DNA from: Platanthera guangdongensis
Lineage: Eukaryota > Streptophyta > Magnoliopsida > Asparagales > Orchidaceae
Direction of reading: 5' to 3'
Length of the DNA stretch: 64,000 nt
Assembly: GCA_039583875.1 (NCBI GenBank)
Contig: CM077162.1
Span: 111,013,808 to 111,077,807, forward strand
The notes under the pieces were generated by a model, which saw only the letters and a list, made by a program, of their open reading frames with translations, was not told the origin of the DNA and did no database searches. Made by a program: the position numbers and the translations under genes. Below, in pieces: positions 1 through 9,913 of the stretch; position 1 is the first letter of the stretch, and each line of letters begins with the position of its first letter.

Positions 1-31
1 ACATGTTTACATGCAATCCACAAGATTCTCG

Positions 32-1588
32 CTAGAGTTGATCATTTAAGTATCGTATACCCATCGATCTAGTATGACCATCATGCTTTCTCTGCGCGAG
101 AGGCCTTGTCAGTGGATCCGCAATATTCTCCTCAGTCGGCACTCTGCAAATGTTCACATCTCCTCGTTCGACAATCTCACGAATAAGATGAAACCGCCGA
201 AGTATGTGCTTGGAGCGCTGATGGGATCTAGGTTCCTTAGATTGTGCAATTGCACCATTGTTATCACAGTAGAGAACTACGGGACCAACAATGCTAGGAA
301 CTACATCAAGCTCGGCGATGAATTTCCTAATCCATACAGCCTCCTTCGCCGCATTAGCCGCGGCGATATACTCGGCCTCTGTTGTAGAATCAGCAACTGT
401 CTCTTGCTTGGAACTCTTCCAGCTCACAGCTCCTCCATTCAGGCAAAACACAAAACCTGACTGAGACTTGGAGTCGTCTCTATCAGTTTGGAAGCTAGCA
501 TCCGTGTAACCACTTACAACGAGCTCTTCCTCTCCACCATACACCAAGAACACATCCTTAGTCCTTCTCAAGTACTTCAGGACATTCTTGACTGCAATCC
601 AGTGACACTCACCGGGGTCTGACAGATACCTGCTAGTCATGCTCAAAGCAAAGGAGACGTCGGGTCGAGTACATAACATCGCGTACATGATTGATCCAAT
701 TGCCGAAGCATATGGAATCAACTTCATGCGGTCCTTATCTTCACAAGACTTTGGACACTGGTCCTTAGAGAGATTCACACCATGAGACATGGGCAAAAAT
801 CCTTTCTTGGACTGAAGCATGTTGAACCGCTTCAACACCTTTTCGATGTACGTACTTTGGGTCAAACCCAGCAACTTCTTCGATCTATCTCTATAGATCT
901 TAATACCGAGTGTATAAGTCGCTTCACCCAAATCCTTCATTGAAAAGCAGTTCTCTAGGTTGTTCTTAACAACTTTCAGGGTAGGAATGTCATTCCCAAT
1001 CAACAGTATGTCATCTACATACAATATCAGGAAGACAACAATGCTCCCACTGATTCGCTTGTAAACACAAGGCTCATCTTCATTCTTGATGAAACCAAAC
1101 TCTTTGATTTTCTCATCAAAACGAAGATTCCAACTTCGAGAGGCCTGTTTCAGTCCATAGATGGACTTATTCAGCTTGCATATTTTAGTGGCTTCATCTG
1201 GGGATACAAAACCCTCGGGTTGTGTCATATACACTTCCTCAAGGAGGTTTCCATTAAGGAAAGCCGTTTTGACATCCATCTGCCAGATCTCGTAGTCATA
1301 ATACGCAGCAACAGCAAGCAATATCCTTATGGACTTTACCATGGCAACAAGGGAAAAGGTCTCATCATAGTCAATACCATGAATTTGCTTGAAACCCTTA
1401 GCCACCAGTCGCCCTTTGAATGTCTGTACATTCCCATCCATGTCGGTCTTCTTCTTGAAGACCCACTTGCACCCTATGGGTCGTACCCCTTCAGGTGGTT
1501 CCACCAAGTTCCAAACTTGGTTTGCATACATGGAGTCCATTTCGGATTTCATAGCCTCAAGCCATTTGTCGGAGTCCGGTCCATTCAT
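32..1588 (-). CDS. Copia A reverse transcriptase - RNase H segment
   Basis: This is the C-terminal part of a copia polyprotein; it copies element RNA into DNA in virus-like particles and removes the RNA strand. The opening block WLEAMKSEMDSM is the standard copia RT entry. The catalytic motif is YVDDILLIGND (about residues 190-200). RNase H motifs follow: YTDASFQTDRDD (about 364-375), the TTEAEYIAA block and CDNNGAIA, ending in NIADPLTRPL near the C-terminus. The methionine at 1588 is internal. In an intact copy the frame would continue from integrase, and here a TAA at 1610-1612 cuts it, so this segment is probably not translated on its own. Its closest relative in the window is copia B (37440-38989), which ends in nearly the same residues. 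Confidence 0.92.
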   Translation of the reverse strand: MNGPDSDKWLEAMKSEMDSMYANQVWNLVEPPEGVRPIGCKWVFKKKTDMDGNVQTFKGRLVAKGFKQIHGIDYDETFSLVAMVKSIRILLAVAAYYDYEIWQMDVKTAFLNGNLLEEVYMTQPEGFVSPDEATKICKLNKSIYGLKQASRSWNLRFDEKIKEFGFIKNEDEPCVYKRISGSIVVFLILYVDDILLIGNDIPTLKVVKNNLENCFSMKDLGEATYTLGIKIYRDRSKKLLGLTQSTYIEKVLKRFNMLQSKKGFLPMSHGVNLSKDQCPKSCEDKDRMKLIPYASAIGSIMYAMLCTRPDVSFALSMTSRYLSDPGECHWIAVKNVLKYLRRTKDVFLVYGGEEELVVSGYTDASFQTDRDDSKSQSGFVFCLNGGAVSWKSSKQETVADSTTEAEYIAAANAAKEAVWIRKFIAELDVVPSIVGPVVLYCDNNGAIAQSKEPRSHQRSKHILRRFHLIREIVERGDVNICRVPTEENIADPLTRPLAQRKHDGHTRSMGIRYLNDQL

Positions 1589-1609
1589 AGCCTCTTGGTA
1601 GGTTGCTGG

Positions 1610-2671
1610 TTAATCATCATGATCCATGAGCAACACATTACCTATTTGAGACACGAGAAATCCATATCTCTCCGGCTCAAACCTCGGTCTACCAGATCTA
1701 CGTAGGACTTGTGTTCCCTGAGCAGGTTCTCTAGCTACAACATCTTGTAGTCCTGTCTCAGAATCCAATTCCGGTTCATACACTACATGTGGTTCTTGAA
1801 CTTCTTCAAGCTCTACCTTTTCAGTCTTTCTTGATAAGAACTCTTTCTCCAAGAAGACACCAGTTCTTGCGACAAACACTTTGCCCTCAGACGGTAGGTA
1901 AAAGTAATACCCTTTCGTTTCCTTAGTATATCCCACCAGATAACATTTATCCGATTTGGGTTCCAGATTGTCAGGCATTTGACGTCTCACGTATGCCTCA
2001 CAGCCCCAAATTTTAATGAACGACATACTAGGACGCTTCCCAGTCCATATCTCATATGGTGTCTTCAGAACCGTTTTCGTTGGAGCGCGATTCAATGTCA
2101 TTGCAGCAGTCTCTAAAGCAAATCCCCAAAAGGAAACAGGCAAGTCTGCATGACTCATCATCGAACGTACCATGTCTAACAGTGTACGATTTCTCCTCTC
2201 AGACACACCATTATGTTGTGGTGTTTTAGGTGGAGTGAGCTGTGATACAATACCACACTCTTTCAGATGATCACGAAACTCATGACTCAGGTATTCGCCA
2301 CCTCGATCAGATCGGAGTGCTTTAACCCTTTTACCCAACTGGTTTTCTACTTCATTCTTGAACTCTTTGAACTTTTCAAAGGTCTCGGATTTGCACTTCA
2401 TAAGATACACATATCCGTATCTACTGAAATCATCAGTAAATGTAACAAAGTAGAAATACCCACCTCTAGCCATGGAACTCATGGGTCCGCATACATCACT
2501 ATGTACAACACCCAAGAGATCCTCAGCCCTCTCAGTATAACCAGTGAAAGGAGCTTTAGTCATCTTGCCTAACAAACAAGATTCGCATCGCTCAAATGAT
2601 TCATAATCAAATGAGTCCAAAAGTCCATCTCTATGGAGCTTGGATATGCGCTTCTTGTTGATATGACCCAA
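1610..2671 (-). CDS. Copia A integrase segment
   Basis: Integrase inserts the cDNA into the chromosome. It opens with the HHCC zinc-binding region (GHINKKRISKLH followed by ERCESCLLGK). The catalytic core has D in VVHSDVCGPM, D in LRSDRGGEYLS and E in PQHNGVSERRNR, with copia-like spacing. The C-terminus carries the GKRPSMSFIKIWGCEAYV block common in copia integrases. An in-frame TGA (2681-2683) separates it from protease; copia B has tryptophan (TGG) at that position, so this is a point mutation. It ends at a TAA (1610-1612) where copia B has a sense GAA codon. Confidence 0.92.
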   Translation of the reverse strand: MGHINKKRISKLHRDGLLDSFDYESFERCESCLLGKMTKAPFTGYTERAEDLLGVVHSDVCGPMSSMARGGYFYFVTFTDDFSRYGYVYLMKCKSETFEKFKEFKNEVENQLGKRVKALRSDRGGEYLSHEFRDHLKECGIVSQLTPPKTPQHNGVSERRNRTLLDMVRSMMSHADLPVSFWGFALETAAMTLNRAPTKTVLKTPYEIWTGKRPSMSFIKIWGCEAYVRRQMPDNLEPKSDKCYLVGYTKETKGYYFYLPSEGKVFVARTGVFLEKEFLSRKTEKVELEEVQEPHVVYEPELDSETGLQDVVAREPAQGTQVLRRSGRPRFEPERYGFLVSQIGNVLLMDHDD

Positions 2672-2680
2672 ACGACAATG

Positions 2681-3091
2681 TCAGAAAAAAGTAGGGTTCG
2701 AGTCATTTGTTCTTAGTCTTTTATTATTTTCAACATTACAGATCAGATGGTCCAAGTTCAAAACATAAAGACCATTAAACAATTGGGCTACAGCATAACA
2801 AACATCATTCTTAAATATAGAACAACAATTGTTCTTAATTATAAAAGAAAATCCAATCATGTCCAAGCATGAAATAGATATAATGTTTCTAGTTATGGCC
2901 GGAACAAAATAACAATTATCTAGTTCTATTACAAGCCCACTGGGCAAAGAAAGACGGTAAACCCCTACGGCTACAACAGCAACTCTTGCTCCATTGCCGA
3001 CACGGAGGTCCACCTCCCCTTTACTCAACAATCTTCTCCTTCCCAGTTCCTGCACATTTGTACAAATGTGAGAACCACATCCGGTATCCAA
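2681..3091 (-). CDS. Copia A aspartic protease segment
   Basis: This retroviral-type aspartic protease would cut the Gag-Pol polyprotein. The active-site motif DTGCGSHIC lies at residues 2-10, directly after a TAG (3095-3097) that most likely replaced a conserved tryptophan codon before the catalytic aspartate. The rest (LRVGNGARVAVVAVGVY, ending NIISISCLDMIGFSF) matches the flap and C-terminal part of copia proteases, and the same C-terminal part is the first recognisable sequence of copia B at about 36109. The frame is identical to that of gag and integrase. Confidence 0.88.
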   Translation of the reverse strand: MDTGCGSHICTNVQELGRRRLLSKGEVDLRVGNGARVAVVAVGVYRLSLPSGLVIELDNCYFVPAITRNIISISCLDMIGFSFIIKNNCCSIFKNDVCYAVAQLFNGLYVLNLDHLICNVENNKRLRTNDSNPTFF

Positions 3092-3094
3092 TAC

Positions 3095-3991
3095 CTAAGA
3101 TGAAGGAGCAGAAAGGTTTATCTCTATAACGTGAATATTTGAAGCGGAAGTCATACCTCCCTTCAATTTCTGCAGACCTTCAATGTACGAAGGACAGTTC
3201 CTCCTCCAATGACCAGCCTTGCCACAGTGGTGGAATTTCCCTTCCTTCACCGTGCTTTTCTTTTTCATCAGTGCAGAAGACTTGGGCTCAAGATATGACT
3301 TAGGTCTCACCTTCGTCTTCTTAGAGCCCTTGGCCTTGCCCTTGCCCTTATGCACCATCAGTATGGGGCTGGCAGGCTTGGCCTTCTTCATATTGATTTT
3401 AGCAGTTCTCAACATGCCTAGGAGTTCGGGCAGTGTCTTGTCTATTTCATTCATGTTGTAGTTCAAGACGAACTGCTCATAACTGTTCGGCAACGATTGC
3501 AGGATCAGATCTATGCCCAACTCTTGACCAAGAGGAAAACCCAGCCTTTCAAGGTTCTCTATATACCCAATCATCTTGAGTACGTGAGTCCCTACTGAGT
3601 CTCGAACTCCCATCTTGCACTGAAACAACGCTTTTGTGACGTCGAACCTCTCTTGACGAGCCTGCCCTTGAAACATTTTCTTGAGATGCTCGTCAATCTC
3701 CTTGCACCCCATGCTCTCATGTTGCTTCTGAAGCTCAGAGTTCATAGTGGCAAGCATAAGGCATTCGACATCTAAAGCATCATCAGTATACTTCTTATAA
3801 GTATCCTTCTCAGCACGGGAAGAGTTCCCAGTCGGCACCTCGGGGGCTTCTTCTTCCAAGACATAGAGCTTTCGCTCTTGCCTGAGAACAATTCTCAGGT
3901 TCCTATACCAGTCCATGTAATTTGTCCCACTGAGCTTATCCTTCTCAAGGATGGCTCTCAGAGACAAAGTGGAGTGTGAAACACTTGCCAT
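3095..3991 (-). CDS. Copia A Gag (capsid/nucleocapsid)
   Basis: Gag forms the virus-like particle and binds element RNA. The N-terminal part (DKLSGTNYMDWYRNLRIVL, about residues 17-35) is the plant copia gag domain of the DUF4219/UBN2 type. A basic stretch (about 210-245) precedes a zinc knuckle. That knuckle reads GKFHHCGKAGHWRRNC: the first cysteine of C-x2-C-x4-H-x4-C is replaced by phenylalanine. The start at 3991 is chosen because it is the first ATG after the leader and has a good context (CCATGGC). The frame continues into protease after a TAG at 3095-3097. Confidence 0.9.
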   Translation of the reverse strand: MASVSHSTLSLRAILEKDKLSGTNYMDWYRNLRIVLRQERKLYVLEEEAPEVPTGNSSRAEKDTYKKYTDDALDVECLMLATMNSELQKQHESMGCKEIDEHLKKMFQGQARQERFDVTKALFQCKMGVRDSVGTHVLKMIGYIENLERLGFPLGQELGIDLILQSLPNSYEQFVLNYNMNEIDKTLPELLGMLRTAKINMKKAKPASPILMVHKGKGKAKGSKKTKVRPKSYLEPKSSALMKKKSTVKEGKFHHCGKAGHWRRNCPSYIEGLQKLKGGMTSASNIHVIEINLSAPSS

Positions 3992-4961
3992 GGAATTCTA
4001 CAAGAATTTATGCAGAATAAAATCAGTATCAAAATTTCAAATACAATTTATTTTAATTTGGACTTCAATTAAAACACTCCCACTATTTTATTCGAAATGA
4101 TAGCCCTCACTAACAATTCAGAGAGTTCATGCGAGCTACTCTCTTAGTGGACAAGATCCGTATTTCACCAACACAATGAGTCAGCTTTGGCTTTCCTCTC
4201 ACGATGCGGTTATTTAGGTAGGCAACGCTTGCCAATTGCATCCTCATGCAATTCTTGTATGGTTGGTGAATAACTCCTTACTCGCATCCATCATATGGTG
4301 CATGCCAACCCTATGCCTCTAGGCACTCAACCTTTGAGGTCACCTAGTTAAGCTGGACCCGATGTTGACAGTGGGATATCACAATTATCCGCTCGCACCC
4401 TTACCAAGATAGATTAATGCACCTTACTTTGGCAAGCCCACACTTCATCGATCGAGGCAGGAAGAGTGTCATCCATCGGAAGGCATCCGAACACTTAATA
4501 TTTGATGAAGGGATTTTAATTATAGGTTAACAATTAACCATGATCAACATTTGATCAATGTGCACATCCAAAGAAAAACAATATATCTAAAACCACATGC
4601 ATCCCTTATGTGCATAACCTGATACCATCAACATTTGATAGAAGGAAGGGCTAAATATGAACATCCGGAAACTTCCAAATCCTCAGATTTACATGCACTG
4701 GACAAAAACAAAGACAACTCAACTTAAAGCAGTAGACAAGCTCATCTCTCTATGTTGGATTCAAAATCCAAAATAAAATCGAGGGATGGTTACTGCTAAG
4801 GAGACTACAATTTCTAACAATTAGAAATTCCCACGCAATCCCAGACATTCTTGGCAGGATACCAAGACTAAATCTAGACATTTAGAACACTTCTAAATCC
4901 CTAGGTTTACACGCACTGGAATAACAAAACTTCCAATACAACAATCATGGCTGAAACCTCC
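3992..4961 (-). other. Copia A untranslated leader
   Basis: About 970 bp lie between the primer binding site and the Gag start. They hold no long reading frame on the element strand. This is a long but not exceptional leader for a plant copia element; packaging and dimer signals would be expected here but cannot be pointed to. Confidence 0.7.
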
Positions 4962-4972
4962 CTCTGATACCA
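4962..4972 (-). promoter_or_regulatory. Primer binding site, tRNA-iMet type
   Basis: On the minus strand the sequence reads TGGTATCAGAG, the complement of the 3' end of initiator tRNA-Met. It lies one base from the 3' end of the 5' LTR, as required for priming first-strand synthesis. Confidence 0.9.
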
Positions 4973-5507
4973 CTGTTGGGTTTATCTGTGAGGATGACAC
5001 AACGCTTGTGCACGCAGCGGAAAGGTAAAACATCAAGAAAACCCAAAAGAGATGGGATCGGGCCATGGTAGTTGAATCAAGAAGTTAACACACAACTATA
5101 CAAAATTACCTCGGTGGCGTTGAGTCACAACTCAACGGAGATGCTCCAAGTTTCGTATTCCTGCTGGTGGCAAGTTCTACGTGGAATGATGTCCACGTCT
5201 CTGCAGAAATCCACACGAGCGGGAGAACACCGAATTTTCCGTCGCACGGAAGATCGGGAAGGAGAAAGACTGCACCTTGCTTTCCCACGGACTGCTAGGT
5301 CCGCGCCAGGGATTGCAACACCAGCGACGATCGCCGGAGAGAAGGAAGTTGACAGAGCGAGCACGGCGGCGGCGGTACACTTCCGTCGGCGGCGGGATTC
5401 GGGATCGGCGGAACGAACGGAAAGGCGGAACGCTTCCGTCGACTTCGATTCGATCAGATCTTCGGTTAGAGAGAGAGAGTGTAACGATCCCGAAAACCCT
5501 AAGTGTG

Positions 5508-5515
5508 TATTTATA
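5508..5515 (-). promoter_or_regulatory. TATA box of copia A LTR
   Basis: TATAAATA on the minus strand within GGTATAAATACACAC, followed downstream by a pyrimidine-rich leader. The corresponding TATA in the copia B LTR (27126-27133) has the same preceding bases TTTGGTATAAATA, supporting a conserved LTR core promoter. Confidence 0.75.
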
Positions 5516-5575
5516 CCAAAGGACTTAGGAATATCGCTATCCGCAGACCACCCAGAAATTTAGGGTTCCAGAATC

Positions 5576-5860
5576 GGCGAGAATCAGTCGGCGAGAATCA
5601 GTTAGGATCGGCGAGAATTAGTCGGCGAGAAACACAATCGGCGGAATCACAATCGGCGAGAATCACCCGGATCGGCGAGAATCAGAGTACAATACTCGAC
5701 GATTCATGCCGATCATGGGTCGACGATCCACGTCGATCGGCGAGAATCAGAGTACCAATTCTCGACGATTCTCGTCGATCGGCGAGAATCATAGTACCAA
5801 TTCTCGACGATTCTCATCGATCGGCGAGAATCAGAGTACCAATCTCGACGATTCTCGTCG
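5576..5860 (-). repeat. U3 palindromic repeat array of copia A LTR
   Basis: Many copies of TCGGCGAGAATCA alternate with its partial reverse CGACGATTCTCGTCGA, with units of roughly 40-65 bp in the second half (5700-5860). They lie upstream of the TATA box, where enhancer repeats of plant copia LTRs sit. Copia B LTRs carry a similar array built on TCGACGAATTCGTCGA. Confidence 0.8.
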
Positions 5861-6080
5861 ACTCTCGGTCGACTATTCTTACCAGTCCTTCAAGGCAACA
5901 CTTGCCCAACCCGACGATCCTTTAAGGCAACACTTTGCCCATAACCCCATTCAGGTCGGTGATTGGTAACCTTTACCAACACAGTCAATCATCTAACTTC
6001 TCCACATCTCTTATGTGCTACCCTGCAGGCTCATATCGCGTTGGCAGTGAGATTATATGTTTGACCACTTCCAGATCACC

Positions 6081-7240
6081 ATGGTAACTCCAACAGAGCA
6101 CGCTAGGGATGCTCCTTCCCTACATGACGATGAGATCGCAAATGACCCGGACGACTCTCCCCGTCGTGGCCAGCGGATCAGAGATGATCCGGCGCCGGCA
6201 GACCGCTATCGTCGTGAGATCCCTGTGAGAGCTCCCACCCCACCAACAAGGCGGAACCCCGAGCCAGCACGTGGACGACCCCCGCCCCCGCGGGAAGATT
6301 ATCGCATACCACGTCAGCCTGGCCCTATGAACCGTGTACCTCCACACGATCGCTATGACCAGTGTCGCGACGAGTATTATCCACCGGGTCGGCGTGAGCG
6401 CGGACCCCCACCCGCTCGGCATGATTATGACCGCGACGACGATCCTGACGATTATCCTGACCCGCGGAGATACGACCGCACCTTTGACATTACCCGTAGG
6501 ATTCGTCTTGATGCCCCGACCTATGATGGCCGCCTGAATCCGAAGGTCTTTAGTGATTGGCTCCTAGACGTGGATCACTATTTTGATGGTACGATATGAG
6601 TGAGGATCGATGTGTCCGGTTTGCCAAGATGAAGTTGGTCGGGCAAGCCAAGGTATAATGGATTAGTGTGGAGCGTGCCTTAGAGCGTGAAGGTTATTAC
6701 CCCATCACCAGATGGGATGATATGAAGGAGAGGCTTAAGGATAAGTATCTCCCTGCCTCCTACCGTGATCAGCTACTTGACCAGCTGTAGAGTTTACGTC
6801 AGGGGACGCTTTCCGTAGCCGAGTATATGGCTCGATTCGACGAGCTAGTCGTTAGGAGTAATATTTCGGAGGAGCCTATCGCCACTGCCTCTCGATTCAA
6901 GGCTGGCCTCCATTCGGATCTCCGGAGAGAGCTGATTCCCCATCGTACGGAGACTGTGGACCAAATATTCCAGCTCGCCCTCGAGTACGAGCAGTACCTT
7001 CATACACCTGGTACGAGACAGTTCCCCTTCCCGGACGGAGTCATCGACGTTTAGGAAGCCCGCTCCAGCCCAAACGGCTACAGCCGCCCCCCACGGGTCA
7101 CTACTGACTCGAAGGGCAAAGCTGTTGTTATTGAGTGCCAGAGGCCTGGGGGTATCCAGTGCTTTAGATGCTCGGGCAGAGGACACGTGGTGGTCCACTG
7201 CCCCAGGCGAAATCTGTTGATCGAGGATGAGGAGCAAGGC
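6081..7240 (+). pseudogene. Chromovirus 1 Gag, broken
   Basis: The start at 6081 has a strong context (ACCATGG). An arginine/proline/aspartate-rich N-terminus (to about 6490) precedes the capsid domain (PTYDGRLNPKVFSDWLLDVDHYFD). A one-base deletion near 6590 shifts the frame. The capsid continues through an in-frame TAA near 6657 and a TAG at about 6788 where CAG is expected, then LRQGTLSVAEYMARFDEL. A further TAG near 7053 precedes the zinc knuckle CFRCSGRGHVVVHC at about 7160-7200, a correct C-x2-C-x4-H-x4-C. The knuckle lies in the same frame as the downstream protease, so this was a single Gag-Pol frame. Confidence 0.85.
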
Positions 7241-8623
7241 TTAGAAGGAGATGAGGAGGTTACTGAGGAGATTACTACCACCGTTGAGGAGGGGTGGGAG
7301 AGCGACGCTGAGCGTTCTTTAGAAGTGGGAGTGGTCAGACGCCTCCCACACACCCCACGTGCCGATGAGGACTGGCGTCGCACCACCATTTTCTACACGT
7401 ACCTCCCGAGTGCAGGCGGACCCTGCAAATTGGCCATCGATAGCGGGAGTTGTGTGAACATCGTGGCCCAGAAGGGTGTAGATCGTATGCAGGTGAAGGC
7501 GGAGCCTCACCCACATCCTTATCCTGTCATCTGGGTTAATAAGACAGCTATCCAGGTTACCCAGCGCTGTCTCGTTCCTATCACCATCGCTTCTTTTGAG
7601 GACCAGGTTTGGTGCGATGTCATACCTATGGACGTCGCCCACGTTTTGCTAGGCCGCCCTTGGCTATTTGATCGCGATGTCACGTGCTTCGGTCGATCGA
7701 ACACGTGTGTCTTCTATGATAAAGGGCGGAAGATCACTTTATCTCCCACCCAGCCCAGAGAGAGGCCGAAGGGCCGGGTCGAGCCGTCCACTAGCACGAT
7801 TGCCTCGAGACCCGTGCATATCCTTCGATGTGGTGAGTTTCTGAGAGACAGCACTGATGCTGGTATCATGTATGTGGTGGCTGCCACTATGGCATCTGAT
7901 GGCCCCACATCTGAGGCTCCTCCTGCCGTGCGACCGTTACTAGATGCATTTGCAGACATTATGCCAGAGGAGCTCCCTGACAAGTTACCCCCTTTGCGGG
8001 ACATCCAGCATGCTATAGATTTAGTCCCGGGGGCCTCGCTCCCCAATCTACCACATTATCACATGAACCCTATTGAGCATGCTGAGCTCAAGAGGCAGGT
8101 TGATGAGCTTCTTCGAAAGCAGTTTATCTGTGAGAGCCTGAGCCCATGTGTCGTCCCCGCCCTTCTTACCCCTAAGAAGGACGGCAGCTGGCGTATGTGC
8201 ATTAATAGTAGAGCTATCAACAAGATTACGGTGAAGTATCGTTTCCCGATCCCCCGTCTAGACGACCTACTAGACACGATGTCCGGAGCCCAGATCTTCT
8301 CGAAGATCGATCTCCGAAGCGGGTACCACCAGATTAGGGTTCGAGAGGGAGACGAGTGGAAGACGGCGTTTAAGACGAAGGACGGTCTGTATGAGTGGCT
8401 GGTCATGCCATTTGGGCTCTCGAACGCCCCGAGCACGTTTATGCGAGTCATGACCCAGGTTCTGCGGCCCTACATGGGCAAATTTCTAGTCGTTTATTTT
8501 GACGACATTCTGATCTATAGCCACACCGAGTCAGACCACCTCGAGCACTTGAGGCTCCTATTCGATATACTCCGAAAGGAGAAACTGTTTATCAATTTGA
8601 AGAAGTGCTCCTTCCTAGCCTAG
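7187..8623 (+). CDS. Chromovirus 1 protease - reverse transcriptase segment
   Basis: The segment begins in the zinc knuckle (the listed methionine is internal). Protease active site: AIDSGSCVNIV (about residues 83-93), followed by the conserved VWCDVIPMDVAHVLLGRPW. RT blocks: [39 protein letters not shown], and the catalytic VYFDDILIYS near residues 435-445 (F in place of the usual Y/I before DD, tolerated in gypsy RTs). The frame ends at a TAG (8621-8623), where CAG is typical before [10 protein letters not shown]. The segment is otherwise open over 478 codons, so decay is moderate. Confidence 0.9.
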   Translation: MVVHCPRRNLLIEDEEQGLEGDEEVTEEITTTVEEGWESDAERSLEVGVVRRLPHTPRADEDWRRTTIFYTYLPSAGGPCKLAIDSGSCVNIVAQKGVDRMQVKAEPHPHPYPVIWVNKTAIQVTQRCLVPITIASFEDQVWCDVIPMDVAHVLLGRPWLFDRDVTCFGRSNTCVFYDKGRKITLSPTQPRERPKGRVEPSTSTIASRPVHILRCGEFLRDSTDAGIMYVVAATMASDGPTSEAPPAVRPLLDAFADIMPEELPDKLPPLRDIQHAIDLVPGASLPNLPHYHMNPIEHAELKRQVDELLRKQFICESLSPCVVPALLTPKKDGSWRMCINSRAINKITVKYRFPIPRLDDLLDTMSGAQIFSKIDLRSGYHQIRVREGDEWKTAFKTKDGLYEWLVMPFGLSNAPSTFMRVMTQVLRPYMGKFLVVYFDDILIYSHTESDHLEHLRLLFDILRKEKLFINLKKCSFLA

Positions 8624-9079
8624 TCCGTCCATTTTCTGGGATTTATTATCTCTTCCTCAGGCGTGTCAGTTGACCCTGAGAAGGTCCAATCCATCCGCGA
8701 GTGGCCCGTACCATCGACCATTCATGAGGCCCGTAGCTTTCATGGACTTGCGACCTTTTACCGGAGATTTGTTAGGGGTTTTAGCTCTATTATGGCCCCG
8801 TTTACTAGTTGTCTACGCAAGGGAGATTTTCAGTGGACCTCCACGGCCACTCGAGCATTTGAAGAGATTAAGGACAAGCTGACGTCCGCCCCCGTTTTGC
8901 GACTCCCCGATTTTAGCAGAGCCTTCGAGGTCGCGTGTGACGCGTCGGGCGTAGGTATTGGAGGAGTGTTGAGTCAGGAGGGACACCCAGTTTCTTACTT
9001 TAGTGAGAAACTGAATGAAGCCAAGCAAAAATACTCGAATTACGATCGGGAATTTTATGCTATTGTCCAATCACTGTGA
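8624..9079 (+). pseudogene. Chromovirus 1 RT C-terminus and RNase H, first part
   Basis: Directly in frame after the TAG it reads [20 protein letters not shown] (RT thumb) and then [21 protein letters not shown]. RNase H follows with [16 protein letters not shown] and [20 protein letters not shown]. It stops at TGA (9077-9079) within the conserved QSL-x-YWRHY block, where arginine CGA is normal; CGA to TGA is a CpG transition. Confidence 0.85.
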
Positions 9080-9913
9080 TATTGGAGACACTACCCCCTT
9101 CCCCGGGAGTTTGTGCTGTATTCGAATCACCAGGCCCTACGCTACCTTGACTCGCAGAGGAAGCTGAGTCATCGCCACGCAAAGTGGGTAGAGTACTTAC
9201 AGGATTTCCACTACATTCTCAAACATCGCGCCGGTGTTGAGAACAAACCCGCCGACGCACTCAGTCGTCGAGTCTCTCTACTTTGTACATTGCGGGCCCA
9301 GGTGGATGGTTTCGAGAGGGTGATTTTGGACTACCCCACTTGTCCTGATTTTGCTAAGACCTACACCGCATTATCGAGGGACCCTCCGGATCCTGTTGAG
9401 GGGTTTCAGATCATTGATAGGTATTTGTTTCGGGGATCCCGCTTGTGTGTGCCCAATACCTCGTATCGTGATTATTTAGTTTGGGAATTACACGCCGGGG
9501 GTACCGCCAGCCATTTTGGGCGAGATAAGTCGATTGCTATATTAGAAGATCGTTTCTATTGGCCGAGTTTGAAGAGAGATGTGGCTCGTATCGTTCGACA
9601 CTGTCGTGTGTGCCAAACGACCAAGGGAACAAAGCAGAACACGGGTCTATACACTCCTTTACCCGTTCCCCATCGTCCTTGGGAGTACATTAGTATGGAC
9701 TTCGTGTTGGGACTTCCGCGCACCCTGCGGAAGCATGATTCTATTTTTGTTGTGGTCGACCGGTTCTCTAAGATGGCGCACTTTATTGCATGTAGTAAGA
9801 CCGTCGATGCCCCCCGCGTCGCGGCCTTATTTATGAGCGAGGTCTTTAGATTACACGGTCTCCCAAAGTCCATTGTGTCCGATCGGGATGTGCGGTTCGT
9901 TAGCTACTTTTGA
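9080..9913 (+). pseudogene. Chromovirus 1 RNase H end and integrase N-terminal half
   Basis: RNase H ends with NHQALRYLDSQRKLSHRHAKW and NKPADALSRR. Integrase follows: zinc-binding H...H (ELHAGGTASHFGRDKS) and C-x2-C (HCRVCQTTKG), then the core with MDFVLGLPR and VVVDRFSKMAHFIAC. It closes with SIVSDRDVRFVSYF and a TGA (9911-9913) where integrases have tryptophan (TGG). Confidence 0.87.

Larger units (their letters stand above)
1..5981 (-). mobile_element. Ty1/copia LTR retrotransposon A (3' LTR outside window)
   Basis: Read on the minus strand, the order is 5' LTR (5981-4974), primer binding site (4972-4962), a leader of about 970 bp, then gag, protease, integrase, reverse transcriptase and RNase H down to the stop at 32. 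The order protease-integrase-RT-RNase H defines Ty1/copia. The whole coding region lies in one reading frame interrupted only by three stop codons, so this is a fairly young copy. The 3' LTR and one target duplication are beyond the left edge. The element appears to have inserted into the 5' end of the chromovirus that starts at 5982, because that element's gag begins about 100 bp after the LTR and no LTR of its own lies between. Confidence 0.93.
4974..5981 (-). repeat. 5' LTR of copia A
   Basis: In plus orientation it starts TGTTGG at 4974 and ends CCAACA at 5981, a 6-bp terminal inverted repeat with TG...CA ends. It contains a minus-strand TATA box (5508-5515) and a repeat array in U3 (about 5576-5860). 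Its 3' part, with the Tgggttttcttgatt-like stretch and 'ccgctgcg', matches the 3' end of the copia B LTR at 40630-40701, so A and B are related families. The outer end at 5981 is inferred from the inverted repeat because the partner LTR is off-window. Confidence 0.8.

Noticed and set aside
74..460. Plus-strand frame over copia A RT
   Set aside because: Antisense shadow of the RT-RNase H coding strand.
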